The notes beneath the pieces were generated by a model. That model had not been told where the DNA came from. It did no database searches and saw nothing but the letters and a program-made list of their open reading frames with translations. This document shows, one piece after another, positions 24,831 through 36,388 of a DNA stretch of 64,000 nt; within the stretch, counting starts at the first letter, position 1, and each line of letters starts with the position of its first letter. Made by a program: the position numbers and the translations under genes. Source of the DNA: Phaeoceros laevis (taxonomy: Eukaryota; Anthocerotophyta; Anthocerotopsida; Notothyladales); assembly GCA_049999765.1 (NCBI GenBank), contig JBNGIQ010008577.1, positions 1 to 64,000 on the forward strand. The letters are read 5' to 3'.

Positions 24831-27470
24831 GCGGAGAAAGGATCAGAGGTACGAGACGTCTCATCGGAAGGGGCATCGTCGTGCTAAGGAACAAAAGAAG
24901 AAGAGGCACAAGGACTCCGATGATTCATCCAGCTCATCTTCGGAGGAGAGTTCGTCCGAGACATTCGACTCTGATGGGGAATCATCCGCCTACGAGTCTA
25001 ACAATCGACGACGACACTGTAAGACGAACCATAGGAAGCTAACACGAAGGGTGGCGTCCCCTCCCAAGAAGAAGAAAGCTACTAAGAAGAAGGGGAAGGA
25101 TGTTTCATTGTTGTAGGATTTGGCCAAGTAGTTTGCAGATTTGAAGGTGCAGATCGTGAAGGATGGGTAGAAACGGAGATCACCATCGCCGAATCGGTCT
25201 GGGTTATGGTGTACCAACTGCAATCAAGCGGGGCACACGAAGCACACCTGCAGGAATCTGCCTGCACGATTAACCATGTGGGTGCAAGGGAGTGGATGCC
25301 CGATCATAGGTACTACTACTCTGAGCCCTACGATGAGGTTGTGTATCAAGTTGGGGATGGGCAAAATAGGCCAGGACAACAGTTGACGCCGATTGCCAAG
25401 GCACACATCGTGCGGTATCAGCCTCGGGAACGCGTTGGACTACTTCAAGGGCATCAAACGCAGTGGCAGCCACATCCTTCACAACGACCATTGAGCGTTG
25501 CTCCGGGAAATTGTTATAACTGTAGAGCACCAAACCACTACTCCAACAACTGTCCTCATCCTAGAAGGCAAATTGGGTACGTGCCATAGTGTGGAGATTG
25601 TAAGGGTGTTGGACATTTGCTAGGAGATGTGACGTGTCCGTATTACAATAGTACAAGAACAGTGAGATTTGCCTCGTCCATTCGGCAGGAGATTCCTCAA
25701 CAAGGAGGAGCTCCACAATTACAAGGAAGAAGGGATGAGTCTTCCACATTGCGGATTGATGTGGATGATTACCTAAAAGACGGCCATATCTATCATGTAG
25801 GAGTGGAAACAGAGGAAGCAACCATGACTATGACTACGACAACGGCAAGACGACGAGCTAAGCAACGAAGCGAATCCATCTCAAACTTGGCTGCGTTGAT
25901 ATCTGGACTCCAAGAAGTTGGATGGTGCCTCGTCTTCAGCGGATGCGGTCAGTCAAGCACCGTTCGTCGGCAAGGTGACGACATGAAGTGGGAACAAACG
26001 AAGTACTTCTCCTCCGAGGAAGCCAAGGAAGGAGGAGAAGAAGGAGAAGAAGGAGAAGAAGGAGAAGCCAGCTTCTGAGAAGCAGAAACGTCGGAGTGAG
26101 GAGCTGCGCAGTCATAACGATGCACCTTCGGAGTCTAAAGAGGAGCAAACTAAGGCACATTTTGAGCCTGACATTTTTCTTCGGGCTTTATCCATGACTT
26201 AAGAGGAGCTGAAGAACATGGTGGCTAAGAAGAAGACAAGGGAACAATGTCAACGGAAGGAGGACATATCGTCTCTCCCTCCTAAAATGTATGTTCCTAG
26301 CACATTGGAGGCAACGAGGATTCTACCACGAGTCGTTCCTCCAGCAACAGTGTTGGTTACCCCTCCGTCAGTGAAGGAGAAGGCGAAGGAGGAACCCAAG
26401 GGGGATTTCTCACAAGGGTCATATGATTTTGTGCAGGATCTGTTGACGAATCTTGCGAAGGTGAGCTTCCAGCAACTTTTGGAGGACTAACCTCGGTACC
26501 GCAAGATTGTCAGAGACGCTCTGAAAGGAACGCAACGGAGGAAGCGAAGGTCCATATGGGAGATCCCCGTACATGCACTAGAAATGGAGGACATAGGATC
26601 ACTGGAACTGGATGTAGAGATTCAAGGGTGTGTGGTTCGGAAGGTGCCAATTGATTCTAGGTCAAGTGTCAATCTGATATCTGAGCAAACGGCATACAGC
26701 CTGGGCTTCAAAGAATTTAAACCCACCCGAAAGATCCTACAAATGGTACTAGACCAATCACGCAGGTTCTCACCAGGGCAACTAAATGAGGTGCCAACGA
26801 TTATTGGAGGTGTGACATTCCTACTGGACTACATGGTATTGAAGTAGGTAATCAACATTGGGTACACCGTGTTGATAGGACGACCATGGTTGTATGGTGC
26901 AAGGGCTAAAACGGATTGGCATTGTCAGAAGCTACGGTTTTGGGACCCTAATATGCAAACTACTAGGAGGAACCGAGCCACGGTAACGTAGGGACATCCA
27001 CAGTATGGAGGAGAAACGTCTGAAATGATGGAAGGATACACATCAAAGGAGGATTCAATTTATGATACTTGCAAGGATTCTGGTGTGGAAGTAAACTTCA
27101 CTACTCGGCAGTTGAGTGTTAACCACGTGGAAGTTGAGGACGCAACTCTAGAGGACTTTATTCTAGAGGAAAGTGCAGACCACGTAAACTTGCCAACGAG
27201 GGAGTCGTTTACCTTTATAGGCTGCCCATGTGATGACATTCTTGACTCTTGTGTGGTGGAGGATTTCTTGGACTGTTTGAGCAACGAGCCGATGTCAGAA
27301 TGCTCCGTAGAGGAGGAGATTAAGTTGTATCAGCTAGACGTGGGTGAGGACGATAACGACGAGGCCTGGATGGATGCGTTCCTTCAAGAGGAATGAGAGG
27401 AGATCTCCGGCATTTGTTCTCTACCCCCCGTTGTGGCTGAAGAAGAAGAAGTCTCTGAGTATGAAGGCAT
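24831..27470 (+). mobile_element. Decayed Ty3/gypsy-like gag and protease region
   Basis: Plus-strand frames read as one damaged gag-protease. A lysine/serine-rich gag segment (24840-25120) is followed by three CCHC-type zinc knuckles: CTNCNQAGHTKHTC at about 25210-25251, CYNCRAPNHYSNNC at 25512-25553, and a third spaced C-x2-C-x4-H-x5-C from 25590, just after an in-frame stop. A lysine/glutamate-rich linker contains a GAAGGA repeat (26030-26068). At 26584-27000 is a retropepsin-like domain with SSVNLI after the active-site position and GRPWLYGAR downstream. The catalytic triplet reads D-S-R instead of D-S/T-G, so the protease should be dead. No reverse transcriptase follows. The element is broken by stops and has no clear LTRs. 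Confidence 0.72.
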
Positions 27471-28875
27471 GTTACCAGGGTGGCCACTGATGTGATGTGA
27501 TAGTATTTGAGGAGGTTAGACGGTTCCATTGAGGACCCCCCATTGCCCATAAGCGGGCACCCGTCGGCTAACAGGTACAGTAAAATTGAGGACTACCCCG
27601 ATGGATGGTCGTTAGACGATGAGGAGGATCAAGACCTGTACGGATGCAATGCCGTGGGCCATGCCACGCCAGAACCTGCATTGCCCAAGGCTGTGTGCTA
27701 TTTGAAAACATGACCCAACAGGTCAGCTAGGAAGTGTTTTTTTCTTTTCTGTCTCTGACTGAATGCCAAGTATGCTGTGAAGGACCAGATCTGCCAAAAC
27801 GAACAGAAATTTGGCCAATAAAGCCCTTCTAGCACTGAAGAAGGAGGGTAGAGGGGCTTGTCTTACTAGTTTGCTGTCCTTGCATACTTGGATAGCTCTT
27901 TACGAAGCAACGGTTGTGTTTTCTAAAAGCTTGTGAGAATGCTTTATTTTTCGCTTGAAATTTGAAGGTATGTGCTTGGGGTACGCAGTAGCTGTCTACA
28001 AGTCTTTGTGACTTCTCGATTAGGCCATGGGAACCGCCTCTACAACCTAGCACACGCTCAAGCACACAACTAAGTTATTAGAAGGACCAAAACCTTGGCT
28101 AATATCGTTCACAAGTGCAAAAGGGAACTTGCACACTACAGTGCAACGTTTTTTAGTGTTTGTCTCGTTGAGAGCTTTCAAAATATGTAAGAATATATGA
28201 AAATGGACGTGTCGTGAAAGTTACATGGTAAAATGGGATGCAAAGTACTATGTCCAGAGTTTGGAAAAACTACTTTCTGGTACTTGTTTTATATGCCATT
28301 TTTTCTAGGTATACCTGTGGGTAGGCCCTCCCTCAAAAGTACCTTGGTTGGGTGAAACTCATGCAAGGTAGGAGTACTTTTTTTGAGGGCATGGGTACTT
28401 TTTTTTACTTTGTGACTTTTTTGGATCAGATTGGGGTAATAATTACCCCATCATTTTACCCCGTCATGAATGGCGCGAAATAAACTAGCTCAAGTACTCA
28501 AGTACTAAGCTCAAGTACTCAAGTACTCGCGCAAAAACGACCGACTGTAGCTTGCAAGGACCCAAAAACGGGACACATTTGTAAGCAGTCAATTAGTGAC
28601 AAATGCTAAGTGACCAAGCTACTGCCGTTGTTGCTTTGGAGCCTGGTGAACTGGCCTAGGACTAGACCTCACGCCATTTGGAAGAATAGGCACCAGTTGC
28701 CTCTTCTCCAACTCTGGCAGTAGTACTGGCTGGGGCACCACTCTGCTGACAAAAGGACCTCCTTGGAGGCAAATGACCAGGATCGATGTCATATTGACAT
28801 TGACTTGTTGTATATATAAAAGACATACATAGCACTGCTTGAAGCTGGGGTGGTACCTGGCTTTCTCTTCGTCAA
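27471..28875. other. Repeat-like intergenic sequence
   Basis: No coding signature is visible. It may contain the 3' part of the preceding retroelement. A 20-base unit, AGCTCAAGTACTCAAGTACT, occurs twice with a 21-base period at 28487-28527. Confidence 0.35.
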
Positions 28876-28899
28876 ATGCAAAACTTCATCTGCACTTAC

Positions 28900-30245
28900 C
28901 AATTTGCTATCACCTTGCTAGGACAAAACCGAGTGGCATGCCGACCTCCTAGCCTTTGCCTATCCAAGAAACGATGGAGGAATCGTACCTTCACCGGCGG
29001 TGCAAGTTATCCTGACTTCCATCCGGTGGCAAGAATTCCATGGTACAATCCAGCGCCTGGATTGTGCAGCAGTCACGGAGGTTGAAGCAGATGGAATAGC
29101 TCCACAACTGCTGGATACTCTAGCTTTTGATGACTGGGCCAAATTGGCATCTGCATGCATGGAGGACAACAACATCGGCATGGAGAAATTGCTCAAGGTG
29201 CACGCCTTGTTACCTGGTTACCTAGAGGAGGATGAGAGAGCAACTGCGGAATTCGAAGTACTCAGAGAGTCTTTGGCCAAAGCACTCGATGTGCCACCAC
29301 CACTGCCCACCACCACATACAACTTGGAGATGGAACCTTGCCTGCAAGGGGACTACTAACAATGGTTCCACATGCCTTGGAGGACTAGGTCTGCCATGGG
29401 CCCTCCAAAAACCTAGTAGTGATACCTCTTGGCACTGATGAAAGAGAGGTTGAGACGTGGCTAATCCCCACGTTCCTGCTTGGCATTGTAAGGATCATTG
29501 ATCCAACGTTGGTTTGCTGCCGATTAAAACCTTGTGGCAACTTTGTAGTTACTAACCCTAGAGAGACCAAATGTCATGCCGAGGAAGAAATGCCAACCTG
29601 CGCAACATAACCAGCTTTTGAGACTTCAGCAGTGAGCCTGGCTTTAGCATTATCACATTTTACAGTCACATCTTTGCAGTCACATTTTTGAAGTCTCATT
29701 TTTGCAGTCGCATGCTGTACGATTTTTTATACTCTCCAATACATGTTACCTCAGTACTAATGCTCCACCTAGATCACTTTGCAGCTGGCCTACCGGATAA
29801 GTCCAAATGATACTGGCGATTTTGCACTTCTTGCTCATGTAGGCATCCGATATTACCTTTTAGGCATTTGATATGGCTGGAACCTCGTGAGATTAGACCA
29901 CGACATGGCTGCCCCCCACCTGAACAAGGCCTTACATTTTTCTGAGTCCGGAAAAGGACCTATTCACACTATAGATAGCAACATGTTAGCAAATTTCTCT
30001 GCTATGCTTATTTTCAGCTACTCATCAAGACTATCGCAAGGGAACAACACCGCCACGTCTTGATAGGCATTCTTGGCAAACCATTGTCATCATTATGCAA
30101 AGCATGCCGCGAATGTCCTCGATACAAAGCATTTTTTCATTCCTGCTAGGCCAAAACAAACATGTTGTCAAGTCCTTTCAAGGCAATAAGGCAGGACAAT
30201 GTTGTTGTAAATGGCATTGTGGCTGTATGTTAGGAACACACAGAC
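28900..30245 (+). mobile_element. Truncated copy 1 of the direct-repeat element (coding stub plus terminal repeat)
   Basis: The frame at about 28930-29359 encodes a stretch matching the segment at 36480-36880 (shared blocks: a VV/IVPxPAVQ motif, LDTLAFDDWAKL against MDVLALDDWLKL, and ACMEDN against ACQNDL). It is followed at about 29365-30245 by a diverged copy of the ~0.84-kb repeat found at 35550 and 43087. Shared landmarks are CTGCCATGGGCCCTCC near its start and a TGTGGCTGTATGT...GAACACACA end. The order internal-then-repeat is what a 3' end should look like, so this seems to be an internally deleted copy. Confidence 0.6.
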
Positions 30246-30769
30246 TGCTGCTTTTGCAGTATGTGCGTGTGCTTGGAAAAAATGTGTGTTTGAAAATAAG
30301 GTATGACAAGCTTTACTTAGTATGCTGCAAGGTAGAAAAGGTCAAACCAACCTGAATACCAAAGTCATGCAAATAAACATACATACATAACACGGTCTGT
30401 GATTGAACGGGTACTGTCTCCCCCCGTAGCTATGCTCCTATGCTCCTCCATGTCCTTGTCTTTTTCTACCAACTGTTTCCTACCAGAAGGTGCTGGAGGT
30501 GGAGGTGGTGGAGAGATTGCCGATGGAGATGGTTGCCTTCTATCACTTGGGGTGCGAGGGGTGCAAGGAGAAGATTGAGGCACAGGTGATCGAGGTGATT
30601 GAGGCACGGGTGAGCACTGGGGGTGGTGGAATGGGTGCCCCACGGTTGTTCACCCATTTTGGGTGGAGCATGGTCTCACAACCACCAACCATCCTTGACC
30701 TATCCACATACTCTTTAAGAATCCCTTTTGTATACCCCTTATTGTTTCCAACTCTTGCTCTTCGTTAAG
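30246..30769. other. Unassigned sequence
   Basis: Short frames only, including proline-rich minus-strand reading near 30365-30643. It may be the tail of the adjoining methyltransferase remnant. Confidence 0.3.
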
Positions 30770-32900
30770 AAAACTTTTTAGGCTAATTATCCTAGCCTTC
30801 ATAAACTCCACGCACCTAGTGTCAGCGTCAAATGCCACACAATTTCTCTTCTCCTATATAGAGGCCACTATTGTGGACCCGCTTCCACAACATGCATCCA
30901 AATACCATTTTCCTTACTCAGAGAAGAGCCTTACAAGCTTTTGCATGAGCTTGAGAGGTTTTTGGTAAAGCCTTACCACTTTGCCATCAAGGGAGTGGTC
31001 CACCGCCTTTGAGTACACACCATACTGATTGAATACATTCGTCAAGCCAGACACATTTTGTAGCAAAGGGTTGCTAAACGTGTTTGCAAACATTTCGACC
31101 TCATCCTCCTGGTGGTTGCGCTTGGCTCCATATCCTATATAGTGATGTAGTCCACCACATCATATAGCCTGGTCTTGGAGCTGGCACTACATTCATCTTG
31201 TTCCATATGCAATTTTTTACACCTCTTGAGCAGCAAGCTTTCAACACTTCCCTTATCACTTGAATGTCGTCGACACCATGGAAAAATATGATTCTCCATG
31301 TACTTACAGCGATCAAGTCTACAAACCCTCACAATTTCTTCTACATAAATTTAAGAGAACCTAAGGTCAAATGGACTCTCAGTGTCAATCCTTCAAGGAA
31401 GGTCAGCAATTAGGAGTGTATATTCACGCTGCCTCAAGAACTTCCCCACATCAAGAACGCCTCCTTCTTGCACCTGGTATTTCACAGATTCTTTACGTCC
31501 CCAGTGCTCTTCAGAAAACTCTATCAACTCACCTGTTCCTTCATCTCCTAGTGCCCTCTGATCATCCACGGACCTCAACCACTTCTGGGATCTCGTCACG
31601 TGCACTCTGAAAGATGCTGACATGTACGGGCTCCAAGGCTTCTTGTCAATGCCTGTTTTTTTCTGCACACCCAACAAAGAATGTAAGGTGTAGTGTATGT
31701 TGTGTGTACCAGATGTCCGCCACACAACAAGCCATGTTATTTCCTAACAAGGCAAGGAAAGAACATGTATGCCGGACGTCCGGCACACACAAAGTAAAAA
31801 GATTAGAAAAGAACATGTATGCCGGATGTCTGGTACACATGCTTTAAGGCACACCCCAGGGCAATTGAACATGTGTGCCTGACGTCCGACACTCAATAGG
31901 CAACGGACGCAAGTAGCCAAGAAAACTGGCTCAAAGAAAAAACTCACCACTTTAGCAAATGCAGCCTGAAACTCCGCTAGCCTATCTTCGCTAGCGTGAT
32001 GAAGGTGCCGTGCTCGCACTTGCTCAAAGTCCCTGCATTCCAATGTTTCACCATTGTATATTGCACTACCATTAATTTCTTGGTGGCTTCCATATGCTTT
32101 GCCATCTCCCGCAAACTCTTGAAATGATTGGAGAGCACCCATTCGCATGCTCGGATAAAGAATTGCTTCTCCGGCAGGTGTTCGACTATCAATCCCTTGA
32201 AATTTTTTCCACACTAGAGTTGGGATAGGTTTCTCATCACGGTTTCTTCCTTCTGTTCTTGGTACGTGCTATCTGTTCAGGTAAGTCCCCTTTCTCCCAC
32301 AACTCAAAAATGTCATCAACATATTCCCAGACACTATCTGCCACCCTTGCCAAGCAATACTCAAGTGTCATTTTGTCTCTTGCCTGCTATTTTTTGTCTT
32401 TTCTTTCTTCTTTTTCCCCACATCTTCACCCTTTTTTTCACCCTCCTCATCTAAGTCGTCAAATCTGCCTATCCCAAGCCTTTTGTATATATCATTCTTC
32501 CACTTTGCAGTGAGTTCTTTGCCCTCGCTATCTCTGATCTCGATCTCGTTCCTAATGTATCTCATTCTTTCTATAAATGAGAATCTCGTCCTTTTTTTCT
32601 GCTATCAGGTTATGGTCAATAGACAAAACACGAATTTCCTTCAAGTCCAGCTTTGCATATATGAAGAGTGTGGTTATCCCCAAGCACACAATACATGTAC
32701 CTGCTGCTTGGAACTCTCTCCTCATCAAAGTCATGTACAGACTGGCATTATTTAGGGTCTATCATGATTACCAAAGGTAGCACCCCTGCATCAACATATG
32801 AGAGCTTCATCTTCCTGAAAAGTCTGTTCACAAAATGCATATCAAGCCTTCGTATGGCAGCTTTTGGGAGCCGCTTCAGCTCTCTAGCTGGATAGAGGTC
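30770..32900 (-). pseudogene. Remnant of a ParB-like plus DNA-methyltransferase gene
   Basis: Read on the minus strand. About 32890-32745 gives KRLPKAAIRRLDMHFVNRLF and then YVDAGVLPLVIMIDPK, followed near 32700 by VLGDNHTLH, which resembles ParB/sulfiredoxin-type folds with a GxxH/GDNH motif. About 31140-30795 gives GYGAKRNHQEDEVEMF, then YLDACCGSGSTIVASI, then EKRNCVAFDADTRCVEFMKA. This fits the AdoMet-binding motif I and following strand of N4-cytosine/N6-adenine methyltransferases (PF01555 class). Having motif I at the C-terminus suits the permuted beta class. Several stops interrupt it, including one directly after the ASI of motif I, so it is dead. A block of short repeats (31690-31900) splits the middle. 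Bacterial or phage ancestry is inferred; the ParB half is the weaker call. Confidence 0.5.
31690..31900. repeat. Cluster of CCGGAYGTCCGG-like palindromic motifs, block 1
   Basis: Three or four copies of a unit like GAACATGTATGCCGGACGTC occur here, the best one containing the perfect palindrome TGCCGGACGTCCGGCA. Related motifs recur at 33530-33840. Confidence 0.7.
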
Positions 32901-33427
32901 TTTTAGAGTTTAGTTCGTTGTTGTAGAGTCTACTTTTGTCTTGCTATGTAGGCAGTCTACATCTGTTGTCACTTGTCTACTCACTGCTCCACTAAATGCA
33001 TGGTCTTCCATATCCTGATCAAGCACATTTTTTCTTGATTTGAGTTTCCTTGTTGTGCTTTGCCTTTACTGTTGCCTCCTCACTGCCTACCTTCAAGGTC
33101 AATTATTTCTTGCTCCTCCAAAACCACTACCTTGCTTTTCTTTTTTCCTTGCTTTTGCTTTTTTCCTTGCTTTTGTCCACTAAAGCTTTCACTCTCTCTT
33201 TGGCGTAGCATTTGCATTCACCTAGCTTCTCCATGAGAAAATCATAGCCCTGCACGTTATAGTCACTCCGACATGATCGATGACAACATTGAGAAGATGC
33301 AACCTGTCCAATGCGTCATTGTAGTCAAGCTTGGAAACACTCTTTTCGTACTTGGTCCACTTCGTTGTTATGATGTTGGTCATATCCTCAATGAGCCAGT
33401 GGCCCCATGCTGCCGCTGCCTGTGCTG

Positions 33428-33456
33428 GTCTTCTTCTTCTTCTTCTTCTTCTTCAG
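33428..33456. repeat. CTT trinucleotide microsatellite
   Basis: Uninterrupted CTT repeats, encoding lysine or serine runs on either strand. The surrounding 32900-33530 interval holds no recognisable gene. Confidence 0.85.
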
Positions 33457-33529
33457 CATCGTGAAGATCAACATGTGGCTTTGCGGCTTGACTAGATGGC
33501 ACGACGATTCATCGACCTCCCCTGATGGT

Positions 33530-33845
33530 GTACAGGATGTTCGGGCTGCATCAAAGTCACTACTCGGTGTCTCGGATATCCAGTGCACCATGGATGCATC
33601 GCAATCTTCTCTTGGTGTGCCAAATGTCCGGTGCACCCCAACATCGGCATCCCCAAGCATACTAAGGGTTGTACCGGATGTCTGGTACAAACCATGGTGG
33701 ACCACTCCACCATGTGGAGTACTGGATGTCCGGTGCACCAGGACACCAACATCCGGACCAGATTGAGTATCGGATGTCCAGTGCACCTCTCCAACCACCT
33801 CCTCTCCTAAATGTGCTGTACTGGATGTCCGGTGCTCTCCTGCAT
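33530..33845. repeat. Cluster of CCGGATGTCCGG-like motifs, block 2
   Basis: At least seven degenerate copies of TACTGGATGTCCGGTGCACC occur at irregular spacing of about 40-65 bases. On the plus strand they encode a recurring DVRCT/DVQCT-like pattern. No host gene was identified. Sequence between here and 34600 shows no gene; a minus-strand frame at 34072-34476 is proline-rich and unassigned. Confidence 0.7.
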
Positions 33846-34689
33846 GTGGTGCACCACTCCACCAAGTGGAGCTTGGGGTGATGTACCAGTGGTGTTAGAA
33901 ACCGTGGAGCTCACCTCCACTATTATTTTGTGGAGCAAGGCATGAAACGCCTCGCCGTCCTGCATATGGACACACGATGAGAACTAGCACATACTATATA
34001 TGAAAAAAAGGACATGCTGACAATGGAAACCATGCCATCATCCAAGAAACAATATTCATGGCGTGCTTGTTCTACGCTGGCTTCCGTTGTGCATCCAAAA
34101 TATGTGGCCCATCAGCATGTGCAGCATCAGCCGTAGGAAACGGCCCCCCCACCAGAGTGAAAGCATAGGGCTCGGGCCCTATTGGCATCTCTGACCTCGT
34201 GCTTGGAGGGCTCTGCCTTGGTGGTCCTGTTGTCCGGGCAGGGCCATCTTCAACCAGGGGCTCAGGGCCATGGTTGGCCTCCTCCACATCTGCTGGTTGT
34301 TCGCCCACCGTCTTGTGGCTTGGACGATTGTTGCAAGTCGTTTTCCTCTTTTTGGTGGCGGTTCTAGGACAATTGTTGCCGTTCCTTCTTGTGGAGAGTT
34401 CGGCCCAGTAGACTTCTTGCCTCTGCCACCTTTCCCTCATCCTCGAGATGATCCCATCCCCTGCAAACCACCGCACAAGGTTAGGGAGCGGGATTTAAAT
34501 CATGCCAACGCTGGAGCACCATTTGAACACCAATTCAAGCAAACCATCTGAACACTAATTCCAACCAGGCCCAACAAGGGCTAGCCACGACCAGCCAGTT
34601 CCCTCTAGGCGCAGCGGGGGCTGTGTCCAGGCCCAACATGCGGACCCTGCATGGCGCAGCGGGGGCTGTGTCCAGACCTGCAGCTGAGC

Positions 34690-35420
34690 ACGGGCGCAGG
34701 AATTTGCCTGCTACTGAGCACGGCCTCCAGCGCTGACCACGGCCTCCACCCCTGAGCACGACCTCCACCCCTGAGCACGGCCTCTACCCCTGAGCACGGC
34801 CTCCACCCCTGAGCACGGCCTCTAGCCCTCAGCACGGCCTCTAGCCCTCAGCACAGCCTCCAGCCCTCAGAACGGCCTCCAGCCCTCAGAACGGCCTCCA
34901 GTCCATGAGCATGGCCTCCAGCCCAAGAGCACGGCCTCCAGTCCTCAGCACGGCCTCTAGTCCATGAGCACGGCCTCCAACCCCAGAGCACGGCCCCCAT
35001 CCCTCAGCACGGCCTCCAGCCCATGAGCACGGCCTCCAGCCCAAGAACACGGCCCCCATTCCTCAGCATGGCACGGCCTCCAACCCACTGTGAGGACGAA
35101 TTGGGAGCCCGAAGCTTTTGCGCACCCAGCTCCTCCAAGGCCAGCTCCTCCTGAGCACGGCCTCCAGCCCACTGTAAGCACGAATTGGGAGCCCAGAGCT
35201 CTAGAGCACCCAGTTCCTCCAAGCCCAGCTCCTCCTGAGCGCAGCCTTTAGCGCAGTCTGCCATGCTTGCAGCAGCTGAGCACAACCTACAGGCCCGCAG
35301 CTCATGAGCACAGCCTAAGCCCGCGGCCCCCAGCTCCTCCAAGTCCGGCCCCTTCTGAGCACAGCCTCCAGGCATCAAGTCCACCTCCTCTTGAGCACGG
35401 CCTCCAAGCGCAGTCCGTCA
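34690..35420. repeat. GC-rich minisatellite, unit of about 20 bases
   Basis: Dozens of tandem variants of GAGCACGGCCTCCAGCCCT run from about 34730 to 35090. A second, more diverged stretch follows to about 35420, in which a longer unit containing CTGTGAGGACGAATTGGGAG or similar recurs. Open frames across it on both strands are low-complexity by-products. Confidence 0.88.
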
Positions 35421-35549
35421 TGCCTGTGTCGAGGCCCTATGCTCACCAACAGCGACAAGCGCATCCATGATGAACAAAAAACAAAAGATGAAAGTATGCA
35501 AACCTCAAGTGAGAAACTTCGATGACGAAGGTTAGGCATAGGCTTGAGT

Positions 35550-36388
35550 CACTAACATTGGTTGCACATGCCTTGCGAGGGATAGGTCTGCCATGGGCCC
35601 TCCAGAAACCTAGCACTGATTTCTCTTGGCACTGACGAAGGAGAGAATGAGGCATGTTTGACCAACATGCTCCTTGTAGGCATTGTTTGAGCGTTAGGAA
35701 CAGCGGTGGTCTGCTGCGACCTACCTCATTTGCAACACTAACCACTAACAAAATGACGCCATTGAAGCAGCTTGTACTTGGCTTTGCAAGCTGTGAAATG
35801 TATAAAGTTATAGATGGTAGCTACACTTGTACTCCATGGCTTTGTTGCTGCAAGTTGATAAATGATCTTGTCCCCTCCTTGTTTGCCTTTCTACACATTT
35901 CTGCTAATGTTGTGGGCTCAATGATGCTCAGCTCAAAGGATGGTAGACGCCACTAATGGACGATGGATTTTCTGCACCTCTGCTACGTGTCATATCGTGC
36001 CGTGCAAGCATCTGATCTGGCTCAAACCAGGCGAGGACAAGCCTAGCCATGGCTGTCCCTCACCTGGTCACGTCCGTATAGCACAAATGCATCTTCGTTA
36101 AAAACCTGCACATGTGGAGTCTACACAGCAAGTGGTCAATCACTGTTTTTTCATATACAAGTCTTTCGTACGTCTTGTCATGAAACTACACACTGGAGGG
36201 AGACATTCCTGATAGGTCGTTGAAGTAGCATTTTGCATCGGAGCTGAAACTGTCCGAACGATACACTACTCAAACATCTTCTTAGCCAGGCCCCTAAGCA
36301 TGCTGTCAATTGCAAGTCCCTCTCGGGGGCAATGAATAGAGCAATGTCTTTATCTCTAGCGTTGTGGCCATATGTCTTGAACACACAC
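35550..36388 (+). repeat. Terminal direct repeat of the long element, left copy
   Basis: It aligns over its whole length with 43087-43920 in the same orientation, with scattered substitutions. Shared stretches include CCATGGGCCCTCCAGAAACC near the start, ATGTTTGACCAACATGCTCC, and the end AATGTCTTTATCT...TATGTCTTGAACACACAC. Confidence 0.9.

Noticed and set aside
34605-35384. Several long open frames over the minisatellite
   Set aside because: Low-complexity translations of a tandem repeat, open in several frames at once.
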